DNA of 43,473 nt, taken from assembly GCA_017551515.1 (NCBI GenBank), contig JAFZLK010000009.1, positions 1 through 43,473 of the forward strand. The letters are read 5' to 3'. The stretch is from Bacteroidales bacterium. GTDB lineage: Bacteria; Bacteroidota; Bacteroidia; Bacteroidales; ML635J-15. Below are positions 32,811 through 41,376 of the stretch, one piece after another. Numbering within the stretch: position 1 is the stretch's first letter; every line of letters starts with the position of its first letter. Below the pieces are notes generated by a model. The model was given only the letters and a program-made list of their open reading frames with translations. It made no database searches and was not told the origin of the DNA. The position numbers and the translations under genes were made by a program.

Positions 32811-33830
32811 ATGCCTATGACAAACACACCATCCTCGTCCGAAATTTTCTCGTGGTTGCAGCCAGGAGCATGGCGTGAACCATGCATTGTGCATGTAACT
32901 ATGGTTGCTAACGCACGCCAGCCCATATTCGGAACACTTATGCATGACGGAACTAATGCAGTAGTAGAAAAGACTGCGATAGGTTGGGTGCTCATAAATC
33001 AACAGAGGCGTATGCTTGAACTTTGTCCCGAAATAAAAATCCTTGCTGACAAAGTTATGCCAGACCATCATCACATTGTTATACAGGTAATGCGAACAAT
33101 GTCCCGTAGCATAAAAGAGGTTGTGCGCGGATATATGCAGGGGTGCAAGGCTGGGGCTCGCAAATTGGGATTTGTCGGCAATCTGTATGATGCACCACCT
33201 TATTATCGTGTGCTGACACATAAAGGGCAACTTAAATCAATGATAGAATATGTGTATGCAAACGCCGAACGATCATGGCAACGTAAGCAAAATCCAGACC
33301 TTTTCAAAATGCATCGGCAGACTGAGGTTTGCGGTCTATTGTTTACCTCGTTGGGCAATCATTTTTTGCTGGATTGGCCCAATAGACAACTGGTTGAAAT
33401 GTCGCGTAGCGCTTCCGACGGGCAGATAAAGCAACAATTACAATACACATTGACACAAGCACAAAACGGTGCTGTTACATATACTGCTGCCATTAGCAAA
33501 GGTGAGCAGTTGATTGCGCGTACAATTCGAGAGCAAGGTTTTCCGTTGGTAGTTCTCCTTAATGATGGTTTTCCTAAGTCAGGTTCGGAACGCGAGCGGT
33601 TTTACAAGCCTGGCGGTGTTTATTTTGAAGCATGCACAAAAGGACAACTATTGCTTTTGGAACCATTTGAACAAACATTCTTGGATTCATCTATTCGTCA
33701 TGCAACAGAAGAGGCGCTTCGCAGTAAGGCAGATGTTAAGCATTATGACTACACCGAAATTCCTGTTGATTCCCTGCGTTACCGCTTTGTTGCGCTCAAC
33801 GAAATAGGCAGGCTGATTGTGGCAAAGTAG
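32811..33830 (+). CDS. REP-associated tyrosine transposase (RAYT, Y1 HUH family) with extra C-terminal domain
   Basis: A 339-residue protein. The N-terminal 170 residues follow the IS200/RAYT pattern: the HUH motif is VMPDHHHIVIQV (His86-88; usual form MPNHVHLI) and the candidate nucleophile tyrosines lie in MIEYVYANAERSWQ, at the usual YIHxNPV position. RAYTs cut single-stranded DNA at REP hairpins and are often single-copy and domesticated. The C-terminal 170 residues are not part of the normal fold; LIARTIREQGFPLVVLLNDGF and YKPGGVYFEACTKGQLLLLEP look Rossmann-like, reminiscent of DprA-type domains. A matching REP palindrome starts two bases after the stop codon. ATG at 32811 is preferred to a TTG at 32742. 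Confidence 0.8.
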   Translation: MPMTNTPSSSEIFSWLQPGAWREPCIVHVTMVANARQPIFGTLMHDGTNAVVEKTAIGWVLINQQRRMLELCPEIKILADKVMPDHHHIVIQVMRTMSRSIKEVVRGYMQGCKAGARKLGFVGNLYDAPPYYRVLTHKGQLKSMIEYVYANAERSWQRKQNPDLFKMHRQTEVCGLLFTSLGNHFLLDWPNRQLVEMSRSASDGQIKQQLQYTLTQAQNGAVTYTAAISKGEQLIARTIREQGFPLVVLLNDGFPKSGSERERFYKPGGVYFEACTKGQLLLLEPFEQTFLDSSIRHATEEALRSKADVKHYDYTEIPVDSLRYRFVALNEIGRLIVAK

Positions 33831-33831
33831 C

Positions 33832-33846
33832 GCGGATGGAATCCGC
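33832..33846 (+). repeat. REP palindrome immediately 3' of the RAYT gene
   Basis: GCGGAT-GGA-ATCCGC, a perfect 6-bp stem with 3-nt loop, starts two bases after the TAG stop (33828-33830). The inverse-oriented copy at 28224-28240 matches it at all but one base. Confidence 0.75.
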
Positions 33847-34546
33847 TATAAAGGACGGAACATTTGGACTATTGCGCCAAAGTTTCCCAATTCCGTGCCC
33901 ACGAAAATAAATTTTGCTGTTCCATTTCCTTTTTCTATTTTTGTCCTTGGTTTGGTTCGCCAAGCCGTACATATTGATTAACGAAGCGTTTATGCTCGTC
34001 TTGTTTGTTGAAACCTGAGAAATTTCAAACTGAATGCAAGAGGACGTAAGTGGCTCGCGTATAGGCGTGGGCTGTTTTTACACCAAATCTTCATTCAAAG
34101 GTAATCTCAGGACCTCAACAAAGAGAAATGGTATATCAGTGCCACGCTTCTTTATTGGTTGAATTTGCTCGTGAGGTGCTGGTGAGCAGAGAGAATTAAT
34201 TTTGAGAAGGAAAATATTCCTAATTATTGCAATTGTTTCTGTGTCTGTGAGTACAGCAATGGGTGTAACATATACAGCAACACATGTAAGGCAATGTATC
34301 CTTGTATTCCGATAATTAGAAAATAATGAATGGGGGCAACGCACTATAAGCAGAGCCAACGGGTTGAAATGTGGATATAAATTATTATGATATTAATATT
34401 TTTTATTAAAATATAATTTTAAAATATTAAATAAATAATTGTGTATTAATTATTCAATATTTAACACAATTTTAACACAGGGTGATTTTGTAGTTCGGAT
34501 TTTTTGTAAGACTTTTGCGGAGTGTAACATTTAAAAATTTGTAATT
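33847..34546. other. Long intergenic region with no recognisable gene
   Basis: About 700 bp. The first half (to about 34350) has mixed composition and a 93-codon minus-strand frame (34078-34359) that looks neither conserved nor protein-like; it may be decayed sequence. The second half (34380-34546) is strongly AT-rich with repeats of TTAACAC and TAATTGTG and probably holds the promoter of the next gene, though no exact TAnnTTTG is seen. Confidence 0.5.
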
Positions 34547-35221
34547 ATGGAAGCTTTAATTAAAATTTTAAAAGAATTTGACAATAAGAGAAAAAAATTA
34601 AAAAATGGCAAATGGGATGAAGAAGCAGTAGCAAAATGTTTTGAACCTTGCGCTAGACAAATTCTTTGTAATGGTTATTTCCTTGTTAATGGAGAATACA
34701 TTATTGATTTGGGGGCAATAGAATTGTATTACCATGAGGAGGATGGCAGCATAAAGGACCCAAAGATGTATCATACCAATGATAAGCTACCTAATGCTTT
34801 TAAGAAAAGGCTGAAAAAATATCCAATCGAACAATTACCTATTTTTTATAAAGAATTAAAAGAGAATGACGGATATCCGTATTTTAAAAAAGGCAGTTTC
34901 AACCTTCACCAATCGGGTATAGATGTAACATTTGAAAATGATGACAACAAAAACGACAAGTATAGAGCATCATTTCTTATTCGTTCTTATAGAATGTTTA
35001 AAAAAGATGACCCAAATAAAGATATTATATTGTACGACTATTGCTCATCTCATCTTTATGATGATTTGCATTATTCTGGCTTACTATCGTTTTTGGGCAC
35101 AACTGCTATAAGATGGGTAGAATATGATAAAGGTGGTGACATTGAGCAAGAAAAACGAATAAATATAGAAGGGGAAAGATTGTGGCAGTTTAGACGCATA
35201 GGATTAGAAACAATCAAATAA
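34547..35221 (+). CDS. Hypothetical protein
   Basis: A 224-residue cytoplasmic-looking protein. It begins with a basic helical stretch (LIKILKEFDNKRKKLKNGKWDEE). The central part has conserved-looking phrases: CNGYFLVNGEYIIDLGAIEL, YPYFKKGSFNLHQSGIDVTF and YRASFLIRSYRMF. Their spacing is faintly reminiscent of 3-methyladenine DNA glycosylase (MPG/AAG) sheets, but catalytic residues cannot be matched, so no function is assigned. It is more AT-rich and Lys-rich than the housekeeping genes, hinting at transfer. Confidence 0.65.
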   Translation: MEALIKILKEFDNKRKKLKNGKWDEEAVAKCFEPCARQILCNGYFLVNGEYIIDLGAIELYYHEEDGSIKDPKMYHTNDKLPNAFKKRLKKYPIEQLPIFYKELKENDGYPYFKKGSFNLHQSGIDVTFENDDNKNDKYRASFLIRSYRMFKKDDPNKDIILYDYCSSHLYDDLHYSGLLSFLGTTAIRWVEYDKGGDIEQEKRINIEGERLWQFRRIGLETIK

Positions 35222-35269
35222 TTATGATCACTGATAACAATACCCACCAACTGCTAATCAAATAACAAC

Positions 35270-35614
35270 ATGGAAACAAAGAATTTGGATATAATATCAC
35301 CATTAATGGAAGATGCTTTTACGGAACCAGTATTACATAAAGTAGTACTAAGCAAGATTGATTTTGAACTTCCCGATGAAATATGGATAGTCATTAACGA
35401 AGGATTCGGGAACTATTGGAATAATGAAGTAGGGTTCGGCAACTATGCGGATTTTGACGACACATGTCGTTCCATAAACAAGCATCTGGAGTCTGCCAAT
35501 ATATTATTCCCTTACGATAAGGTGGAGACTATCGTTAATATAATATACGATTTCGTTGAACAAATTCCAGGTGCTTTTTTAGACGAATCTGCAGTTGTGA
35601 TACCGATAAAGTAA
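35270..35614 (+). CDS. Small hypothetical protein
   Basis: A 114-residue acidic protein without a signal peptide. It has two Gly-Phe-Gly-Asn-Tyr motifs (NEGFGNYWNNEVGFGNYADF) and a helical C-terminal half. Nothing catalytic is visible. It lies 48 nt after the previous gene and 7 nt before the deiminase gene, so it is probably part of one operon; size and acidity would fit an immunity or adaptor protein, but that is only a guess. Confidence 0.55.
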   Translation: METKNLDIISPLMEDAFTEPVLHKVVLSKIDFELPDEIWIVINEGFGNYWNNEVGFGNYADFDDTCRSINKHLESANILFPYDKVETIVNIIYDFVEQIPGAFLDESAVVIPIK

Positions 35615-35621
35615 GAAGAAA

Positions 35622-36614
35622 ATGAGAATTACATTCGGATTCATAATTATATTTATTGGCTGTTTTATATCTACAGAAGCCGCAACTAGTAACGGAAATT
35701 GCAAAAAGAATAATATTATGAACAACTTAAAAAATGAACCTATGTTTGAGAAAATCTGCGAAATGAAAGACAAGAAATCGAGCAATGAACAAACCGTCTA
35801 TATGTCGGAGTTGTTAATGAGCAAGTACCCCGAAACTTGTAAGAACTTGATTGCAATCCTCGAAAAGCATCATATAAAGTACTCGTTTATTAAAGGCACT
35901 AAAGATATTTGGTGTCGTGATTATATGCCGGTCCAAACAGAATCAGGCAAGTTCGTTCAGTTCAAATACGATCCGAGCTACTTGAAAGGCAAAAAGGAAT
36001 GGGAAGATTCGCGTTCCGATGTGAAAGAGGTTTGTCGGTTGAATAATATTGATGCCACATTTTCGGACATAAATCTTGACGGAGGAAATGTGTTGATTTG
36101 CGAAGGCAGGGCAATATTGTCAGACAGAATTTTTTCAGAAAATCCAAATTATGAAAAAGATTCTCTAATAAGTGAATTGTCAAAATTGCTTGAATGTGAG
36201 ATTATTATAATTCCTGCTCAAAATGGCGATTACACTGGACACGCAGATGGGATGGTGAGATTTGTAAATAGAAAGACAATTCTTGGAAATAGATTGGCAG
36301 ATGAATACAAATATTGGCAGAAAGGCATGCAAAATGTTTTGAATGATTACAATCTCACTTACATCGATGTTCCTTTTTTGACAGATATGAAAGACCGTAA
36401 ACATCCAGAAAGTGCAATTGGAATATATGTGAATTATTTGGATGTCAACAATTTAATAGTTGTGCCAGTATTCGGACGAGAAGAAGACAAGCAAGCCATT
36501 GATATTATTCAAAAAGCCTTCCCCGACAAAATCATAGAGACAATAAATTACAATGAGGTAGCACAGGAAGGAGGTCTGCTTAATTGCACAACTTGGGTGG
36601 TAAATAATAAGTAA
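35622..36614 (+). CDS. Secreted agmatine/peptidylarginine deiminase family enzyme
   Basis: A 330-residue member of the agmatine deiminase / bacterial peptidylarginine deiminase family (guanidino hydrolase of the pentein fold), which converts guanidino groups to ureido groups plus ammonia. Catalytic residues are all present: Asp100 (WCRDYMP), His207 and Asp209 (GHADGMVRF) and the nucleophile Cys322 (EGGLLNCTTW). The N-terminus (MRITFGFIIIFIGCFISTEA) is a signal peptide, so it works outside the cytoplasm, as Porphyromonas peptidylarginine deiminase does; cytoplasmic agmatine deiminases lack one. An internal ATG at 35719 would remove the signal. Substrate (agmatine or peptide arginine) is undetermined. 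Confidence 0.85.
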   Translation: MRITFGFIIIFIGCFISTEAATSNGNCKKNNIMNNLKNEPMFEKICEMKDKKSSNEQTVYMSELLMSKYPETCKNLIAILEKHHIKYSFIKGTKDIWCRDYMPVQTESGKFVQFKYDPSYLKGKKEWEDSRSDVKEVCRLNNIDATFSDINLDGGNVLICEGRAILSDRIFSENPNYEKDSLISELSKLLECEIIIIPAQNGDYTGHADGMVRFVNRKTILGNRLADEYKYWQKGMQNVLNDYNLTYIDVPFLTDMKDRKHPESAIGIYVNYLDVNNLIVVPVFGREEDKQAIDIIQKAFPDKIIETINYNEVAQEGGLLNCTTWVVNNK

Positions 36615-36638
36615 TTTAATGATTGTAAATGCGTTATT

Positions 36639-37463
36639 ATGAAGAAATATCTTTTGCTTTGCGTGTTTTCTGTATGTGTGGTTCTGCTTATATCATGTCA
36701 TAAGAGCAAACCGGAAATAGTAAACGATTTTATAGATGCAAAAAATAGTTATGATACAGAAAAGTTAAGTCAGTACCTTACTGATGATTTTATGTACTAT
36801 TATGACGATACTGTAAGCGATAAATCTGAATATTTGGATAAAGATGGATGGGACATTTTTAAGACTATTGAAGAAAAAACTACATTACTGAAAATTCAAG
36901 ATTTGGATAGTATAATTAAGACAGAAGAAACAGTAAGCCACATTGCAGATTCTCTTTTGGAAGTAAATCCTAAAATTGTTTTGAAAAGAACATATAGGTT
37001 TTCTGGAGACAAATTGAAATCAATTACTGTTGATTCAATTTTGAATCCGGAAGAATATCAGAAGTCTTATAATGAGAAATATATTCCGTTTGCTTTTTAT
37101 ATACAAGACAAATACGATATTCGAGATGAGAATGAATTAACAATTGAGCACATAATAAAATACCTTAATGAATATGTTGCTCTGCCTATATCAGAAAGAA
37201 AAGAATATTCAACATACGCACATCTTCAAGGAGCATTTACCTCAAACGACTGCCATTTATATAAGGCATTAATTTTTAGAGGCAAAAAGACTGTAACAAT
37301 TATTGATGGTTTCTTTGGTTTCCCATTTGCAACAAGTTATGAAATCGACGAGAATTATATCAGAATAAGGACGGATAAAAGCGATTTGTTGTTTGAAATA
37401 AAAGATAGCGAAACTCTTATTGGGGAAGGGTTCGCCCAAGGCACATTTACGAAATCAAATTAG
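36639..37463 (+). CDS. Hypothetical lipoprotein
   Basis: A 274-residue lipoprotein (MKKYLLLCVFSVCVVLLISC lipobox). Residues 25-70 (IVNDFIDAKNSYDTEKLSQY, then LTDDFMYYYDD) look like the start of an NTF2/SnoaL-like domain, a fold used for ligand binding. The C-terminal part (residues 205-270) is beta-rich. It follows the deiminase by 24 nt and ends before a hairpin at 37509-37530. Function unknown. Confidence 0.65.
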   Translation: MKKYLLLCVFSVCVVLLISCHKSKPEIVNDFIDAKNSYDTEKLSQYLTDDFMYYYDDTVSDKSEYLDKDGWDIFKTIEEKTTLLKIQDLDSIIKTEETVSHIADSLLEVNPKIVLKRTYRFSGDKLKSITVDSILNPEEYQKSYNEKYIPFAFYIQDKYDIRDENELTIEHIIKYLNEYVALPISERKEYSTYAHLQGAFTSNDCHLYKALIFRGKKTVTIIDGFFGFPFATSYEIDENYIRIRTDKSDLLFEIKDSETLIGEGFAQGTFTKSN

Positions 37464-37508
37464 TTTTGTCACAAATAAAAGGCAAGCATTTTATAAAAAA
37501 GCAAAACG

Positions 37509-37536
37509 GCAGTCGGCAAATGTTGGCTGCTATTTT
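37509..37536 (+). terminator. Terminator of the 34.5-37.5 kb operon
   Basis: GCAGTC (37509-37514) pairs with GGCTGC (37525-37530) with one G-U pair, followed by TATTTTTC. It lies between two convergent genes. Confidence 0.55.
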
Positions 37537-37539
37537 TCA

Positions 37540-38724
37540 TTATTCAAAAAGCACCTTCAAGTCCGATTTGAAGAAATTTTCTAACGATAGTCCGCCTTCC
37601 CCGACTATCATTGTGCGATGTGGATGGAAACGTTCTTCAAAAGCATGAAGCCCTGCAGTATCTTTTTCGTTGTTGCTTTTTACTTCGATTGCGACTATGC
37701 GGCTGTTTTTTGCAAGAACAAAGTCAACTTCAAGGTTCTCTTCTCGCCAATAAAACACATCAAAATTGTTGATATATGCGCAGTTGAGTATGTGTGCACC
37801 TGCAGCCGATTCGACAAATCTTCCCCAAATACGATGGTCTTGCCGTGCGGAAGAAAAATCATGCTCTGAATACAAGCTCATCAAGGCATTGTTAAACACT
37901 TGATATTTCGGAACTGATGCACGGCGACGGGCTTGGTCTAATGTATATTTTTGAAGTCCACATACCATACCGCTTTGTTTTAACAAATTCAGGTAGTTGG
38001 TAATTGTTGTAGTATTTCCAGCGTCTTGTAGTTGCCCAATCATTTTTGTGAGCGACAGCAATTGCCCAGAATATGCAGAACTTAACTCCATGGTCTGTCG
38101 TAGTAATGACGGTTTGCTTATAGGAGTGTCAATCAAAATATCGTTGTTGATTGTCGCATCAATAATTGAACTTTTAATATACTCGTTCCATCGGTCAATG
38201 TCAAGCCGTAAGTCGGCGGCACCTGGGTATCCTCCGAAATATATGTATTCGTCAAGAAACATTCCGAATGCTTCTTGCATTTCTTGATACGACCAATTTG
38301 GCATACGTATTACCTCAAAACGACCTTTTAAACTCTCCGACAATCCTTTTTCCAGCCTTACGCGCGATGACCCAAGCAGAATTACCTTGATATTCACATC
38401 GTTGAAAGTATCGGCATCCCATTCTTTCTTTACCGCTTCAGCCCAGTTGGTAATTTTCTGAACTTCATCAATAACCAATAACAGTTCCGTGAGTTTTTCC
38501 ACCACCATCTTGTTACGCGCTGCCGTCCAACATTCATTTATCCAGTAGTTGCTCATTGCTGGAACATTGTCGGCGGCAAAATGCAACCACGGCATATCAG
38601 TACCCTTTAGCACCTGCTTTATAACAGTAGATTTACCAACTTGCCTAGGACCTTCCACTATTTGAAGGAACTTTCTTGGCTCTTTAATTCTTTTTGTAAT
38701 TAATTCACAATAAGCACGTTGCAT
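37540..38724 (-). CDS. AAA_14/DUF4143 family ATPase
   Basis: A 394-residue ATP-binding protein of the family with an N-terminal AAA_14 domain and C-terminal DUF4143. Walker A is GPRQVGKST (residues 25-33); Walker B is LLLVIDEVQK; sensor region is VILLGSSR. The C-terminal part contains REENLEVDFVLAKNSRIVAIEVKS, a PD-(D/E)xK-like arrangement (E-x-D and E-V-K) usual in this family and suggestive of nuclease ancestry. These genes are common in Bacteroidota, often in variable regions; their role is unknown. The upstream region has two palindromes with TACTCA arms (38739-38779) that look like operators. Confidence 0.9.
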   Translation of the reverse strand: MQRAYCELITKRIKEPRKFLQIVEGPRQVGKSTVIKQVLKGTDMPWLHFAADNVPAMSNYWINECWTAARNKMVVEKLTELLLVIDEVQKITNWAEAVKKEWDADTFNDVNIKVILLGSSRVRLEKGLSESLKGRFEVIRMPNWSYQEMQEAFGMFLDEYIYFGGYPGAADLRLDIDRWNEYIKSSIIDATINNDILIDTPISKPSLLRQTMELSSAYSGQLLSLTKMIGQLQDAGNTTTITNYLNLLKQSGMVCGLQKYTLDQARRRASVPKYQVFNNALMSLYSEHDFSSARQDHRIWGRFVESAAGAHILNCAYINNFDVFYWREENLEVDFVLAKNSRIVAIEVKSNNEKDTAGLHAFEERFHPHRTMIVGEGGLSLENFFKSDLKVLFE

Positions 38725-38738
38725 AACATTCGAGAATT

Positions 38739-38779
38739 TTACTCAATGAACTGAGTAATTTTACTCAATGCATTGAGTA
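38739..38779. promoter_or_regulatory. Two palindromic operator-like sites upstream of the ATPase gene
   Basis: TTACTCA/TGAGTAA (38739-38758) and the perfect 18-bp palindrome TACTCAATGCATTGAGTA (38762-38779). Both left arms belong to a direct repeat TTTTACTCAATG spaced 22-23 nt apart (two helical turns). They sit 15-55 nt upstream of the ATPase start codon. Confidence 0.6.
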
Positions 38780-38857
38780 GTTTTGTTCACACCGCAAAAT
38801 AATCGCTTTTATTTGATATATACAAGAAATAAATGATGATTTTATTTGCTTGAGCAA

Positions 38858-38897
38858 AAAATGAAGGTGTAGCTTTTCAAATCCTCACCTTCATTTT
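38858..38897. terminator. ruvB: Terminator of ruvB
   Basis: A 12-bp stem AAAATGAAGGTG (38858-38869) with CACCTTCATTTT (38886-38897). On the minus strand it follows the ruvB stop by 4 nt and ends in a short U-run. It may also act on the plus strand. Confidence 0.75.
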
Positions 38898-38901
38898 ATA
38901 A

Positions 38902-39924
38902 TCAAAACAATGTTTCCTGCGTACCAGGCATAAATTTATTCAGATGTTTGTAGGCCTTTTCTGTTGCTTCGCGTCCGCGGGGAGTGCGTTTGATGAAACC
39001 TTCCATAATGAGGAATGGTTCGTAAACTTCCTCCAAGGTGCCTTCATCCTCGCCGACAGCCGTCGCAATAGTCTTCAAGCCGACGGGACCGCCACCGAAC
39101 TTCTCGATAATCGTAAGCAGAATCTTGTTGTCCTGCTCATCGAGTCCATACTGGTCGATGTTGAGTGCCGACAGTGAATGTTTTGCAATGGCAAGGTCGA
39201 TGCTTCCGTTGCCGATAACCTGCGCAAAGTCGCGCACACGGCGAAGCAGAGAGTTTGCAATACGTGGTGTACCACGGCTTCGGCGTGAAATTTCGTATGT
39301 TGCTTCCTCCGAGATTTCCACATTCAGCAACGATGCCGAACGCTTTACAATCTTGCAGAGAATGTCGGCAGTATAGTACTGCAAATGGCAGTTAATACCA
39401 AAACGCGCACGCAGAGGACTGGTCAGCAAGCCAGAACGAGTTGTCGCACCGATGAGCGTAAACGGTTCGAGCGGAATCTGCACAGAGCGCGCGGCTGGAC
39501 CTTTATCAATAAGTATGTCGATGCGAAAATCCTCCATCGCGGAATATAGGTATTCTTCGACAAGCGGATTCAGACGGTGAATTTCGTCAATGAAAAGCAC
39601 ATCGTTCTTTTCCAAACTTGTAAGAAGTCCTGCCAAGTCGCCAGGCTTGTCGAGAACCGGTCCCGATGTGGTTTTGAAACCAACGCCAAGTTCGTTTGCG
39701 ATGATATTTGCCAAAGTCGTCTTGCCTAGACCCGGAGGTCCGTGCAGCAAGACATGGTCGAGAGCCTCTTCGCGCAGTTTTGCAGCCTTCACGAAGACTT
39801 TCAGGTTCTCAACGATATTGTTTTGTCCGTTGAAGTCCTCAAAATCGAGCGGTCTAAGAGCTTTTTCAAACTCTTTTTCAGCCGACGACATGGTTTCCTC
39901 TTCCGGACGGACATAATTGTTCAT
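38902..39924 (-). CDS. ruvB: Holliday junction branch migration helicase RuvB
   Basis: AAA+ motor of the RuvABC complex that drives branch migration of Holliday junctions. 340 residues from ATG at 39924 ([10 protein letters not shown]); a longer frame to 40080 runs through the promoter and is rejected. Landmarks: [12 protein letters not shown], Walker [10 protein letters not shown], Walker [12 protein letters not shown], sensor/arginine region [18 protein letters not shown], the [23 protein letters not shown] helix and the C-terminal winged helix ending [18 protein letters not shown] -7 box TAACTTTG lies 18 nt upstream, so it has its own promoter. Confidence 0.97.
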   Translation of the reverse strand: MNNYVRPEEETMSSAEKEFEKALRPLDFEDFNGQNNIVENLKVFVKAAKLREEALDHVLLHGPPGLGKTTLANIIANELGVGFKTTSGPVLDKPGDLAGLLTSLEKNDVLFIDEIHRLNPLVEEYLYSAMEDFRIDILIDKGPAARSVQIPLEPFTLIGATTRSGLLTSPLRARFGINCHLQYYTADILCKIVKRSASLLNVEISEEATYEISRRSRGTPRIANSLLRRVRDFAQVIGNGSIDLAIAKHSLSALNIDQYGLDEQDNKILLTIIEKFGGGPVGLKTIATAVGEDEGTLEEVYEPFLIMEGFIKRTPRGREATEKAYKHLNKFMPGTQETLF

Positions 39925-39941
39925 AGTGAATGAATTTTTTG

Positions 39942-39949
39942 CAAAGTTA
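39942..39949 (-). promoter_or_regulatory. -7 element for ruvB
   Basis: TAACTTTG on the minus strand, 18 nt before the ruvB start codon. No TTTG at the expected -33 position. Confidence 0.5.
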
Positions 39950-40003
39950 AGCAAAAAAAACGATTGGACTTCGGCATACGGACAAGCCTTTAATAGAATT
40001 TTA

Positions 40004-40282
40004 TCAACATTGTTTTTCCCTTTTGCCGAATACATATTTCCATGTGCATTCATCAGGAACAGGGTCGTAGCCACTGCCACCCCAAGGATTGCAACTTAGT
40101 ATTCTTCTGGCGGTTAGGAAAAATCCTTTCAATACTCCATGCTTGCGAAATGCTTGGAGTCCGTATTCGGAACATGTGGGCGTGTATCGGCACGAATTGG
40201 GCAGAAGGGGAGATATGAGTTTCCTGTAGATTTGAATCAGCAAAACGAATGAAAATGTCAATATTTTTCTAATTATTGGCAT
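40004..40282 (-). CDS. yidD: Membrane protein insertion efficiency factor YidD
   Basis: A 92-residue YidD protein, which helps YidC/Sec-dependent membrane protein insertion at the inner face of the inner membrane. Hallmark: [19 protein letters not shown], then [24 protein letters not shown], with three conserved cysteines. The N-terminal hydrophobic amphipathic helix ([20 protein letters not shown]) fits. ATG at 40282 overlaps the TAA of the upstream gene by one base (TAATG), so translation is coupled to that gene. Confidence 0.95.
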   Translation of the reverse strand: MPIIRKILTFSFVLLIQIYRKLISPLLPNSCRYTPTCSEYGLQAFRKHGVLKGFFLTARRILSCNPWGGSGYDPVPDECTWKYVFGKREKQC

Positions 40283-41361
40283 TATGCAGATTTTTCTATG
40301 TTTCTTTTGCCGGCAATGGCTTCCTTGAGCGGTTCGAATTGACGGCGCGTATTGGCGCAAAGGTTGACATTGGCTTCGCATGCCCGTCTCGCATCTTCGG
40401 AATGCTTCTTGAACCACATTGTAATAGATGCCGAAGAAACGCCAAGAGTTTCGGCAATGTTAACAGCGGTTGGCCTTTGTCCGCTTTCTACGGTTGTATT
40501 GTAGGCGTCTTCAAGGCGTTCAAGATATGCAATGATTTTTGAATGCCGTTTTTCGAGTATGTTTTCCTGCCTTGCATCTGTTGTTTCGGGTGCATCATGC
40601 TTAACCAAAATGTCTGTGTCGTCTATTTCAATCTGTGAATTGTCATAGACTTCGGCCTTGAAACTTGCAGCCCGTTCAAGGGCATTGAGCAAGGGTTCCA
40701 TATTGTCACCTGCATATTCGCTTACAACTGCTTCTGCATCTTTGCTTAGCGAAAAATCCTTTCCGTATTGTCTTCCAAGAGCGATAAGCTTTTCCTTGAC
40801 AATCTTCATGGTCTTGTCGGCTGGAATTTCCATTTCGCGTTTCATTGCGGAAATAGTTCTGTCCTTATGCTTGATGTATTCAATTAGCATCTGCATCTTG
40901 GACTCGCTTTGCTTCAGTATGTCAACCAGCGATTTTGTGACCGAATAGCAAAGTGCGGCTATTATTTCCTTGTCCTGCACCGACATTTTTGTTTCGTAGC
41001 CACCGCTTACCATGATGTTGAGACTTCCTAGCGTTGGTCTGACTGTTACAAAATACAGGTCGTCGAGGTTGTCGATAGGGGACTGGTGTCTAATGCAAAG
41101 TGTGAGGTTCTGGTCTTCGAAGAGAATGCTGTCACGGTTTTCGGTAGTTTCCCACGAGGTGCGTTTGTTTTTTGTCTGCTTGCGCTTTTCAATGTCGATG
41201 GTCGAGATTATTCCATCATCGTGTGGAAGAAGGTTCTCATCGAGCCACGATTTCCTTATTCCATTGCTTGTTTGGTGAACGCACGAAACGGTATGCACCG
41301 ACAATGTATTCGCAAGAAGTAGCATTATCTCGTTGCAGTAGTTTGTGCGTTTTAAGTTCAT
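40282..41361 (-). CDS. Helix-turn-helix protein of unknown family, coupled to yidD
   Basis: A 359-residue protein. The C-terminal quarter (about residues 275-325) carries a homeodomain/MerR-like helix-turn-helix: RLEDAYNTTVESGQRPTAVN then IAETLGVSSASITMWFKK, the latter a good recognition helix. The N-terminal part is not recognised; residues 140-200 are helical with coiled-coil character (VDILKQSESKMQMLIEYIKH). It is probably a DNA-binding regulator. Divergent to the FtsA-like gene, with repeated TTTAAGC boxes in between that it might bind. Translation is coupled to yidD by a TAATG overlap. Confidence 0.7.
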   Translation of the reverse strand: MNLKRTNYCNEIMLLLANTLSVHTVSCVHQTSNGIRKSWLDENLLPHDDGIISTIDIEKRKQTKNKRTSWETTENRDSILFEDQNLTLCIRHQSPIDNLDDLYFVTVRPTLGSLNIMVSGGYETKMSVQDKEIIAALCYSVTKSLVDILKQSESKMQMLIEYIKHKDRTISAMKREMEIPADKTMKIVKEKLIALGRQYGKDFSLSKDAEAVVSEYAGDNMEPLLNALERAASFKAEVYDNSQIEIDDTDILVKHDAPETTDARQENILEKRHSKIIAYLERLEDAYNTTVESGQRPTAVNIAETLGVSSASITMWFKKHSEDARRACEANVNLCANTRRQFEPLKEAIAGKRNIEKSA

Positions 41362-41376
41362 TTAAATTTTAAGTTT

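Noticed and set aside
34078..34359. 93-codon minus-strand open frame
   Set aside because: Composition is not protein-like, there is no conserved motif, no promoter, and it lies in what looks like decayed intergenic DNA.
39925..40080. 52-residue N-terminal extension of RuvB
   Set aside because: RuvB proteins start close to the conserved core; the extension spans the -7 element and intergenic sequence after yidD.
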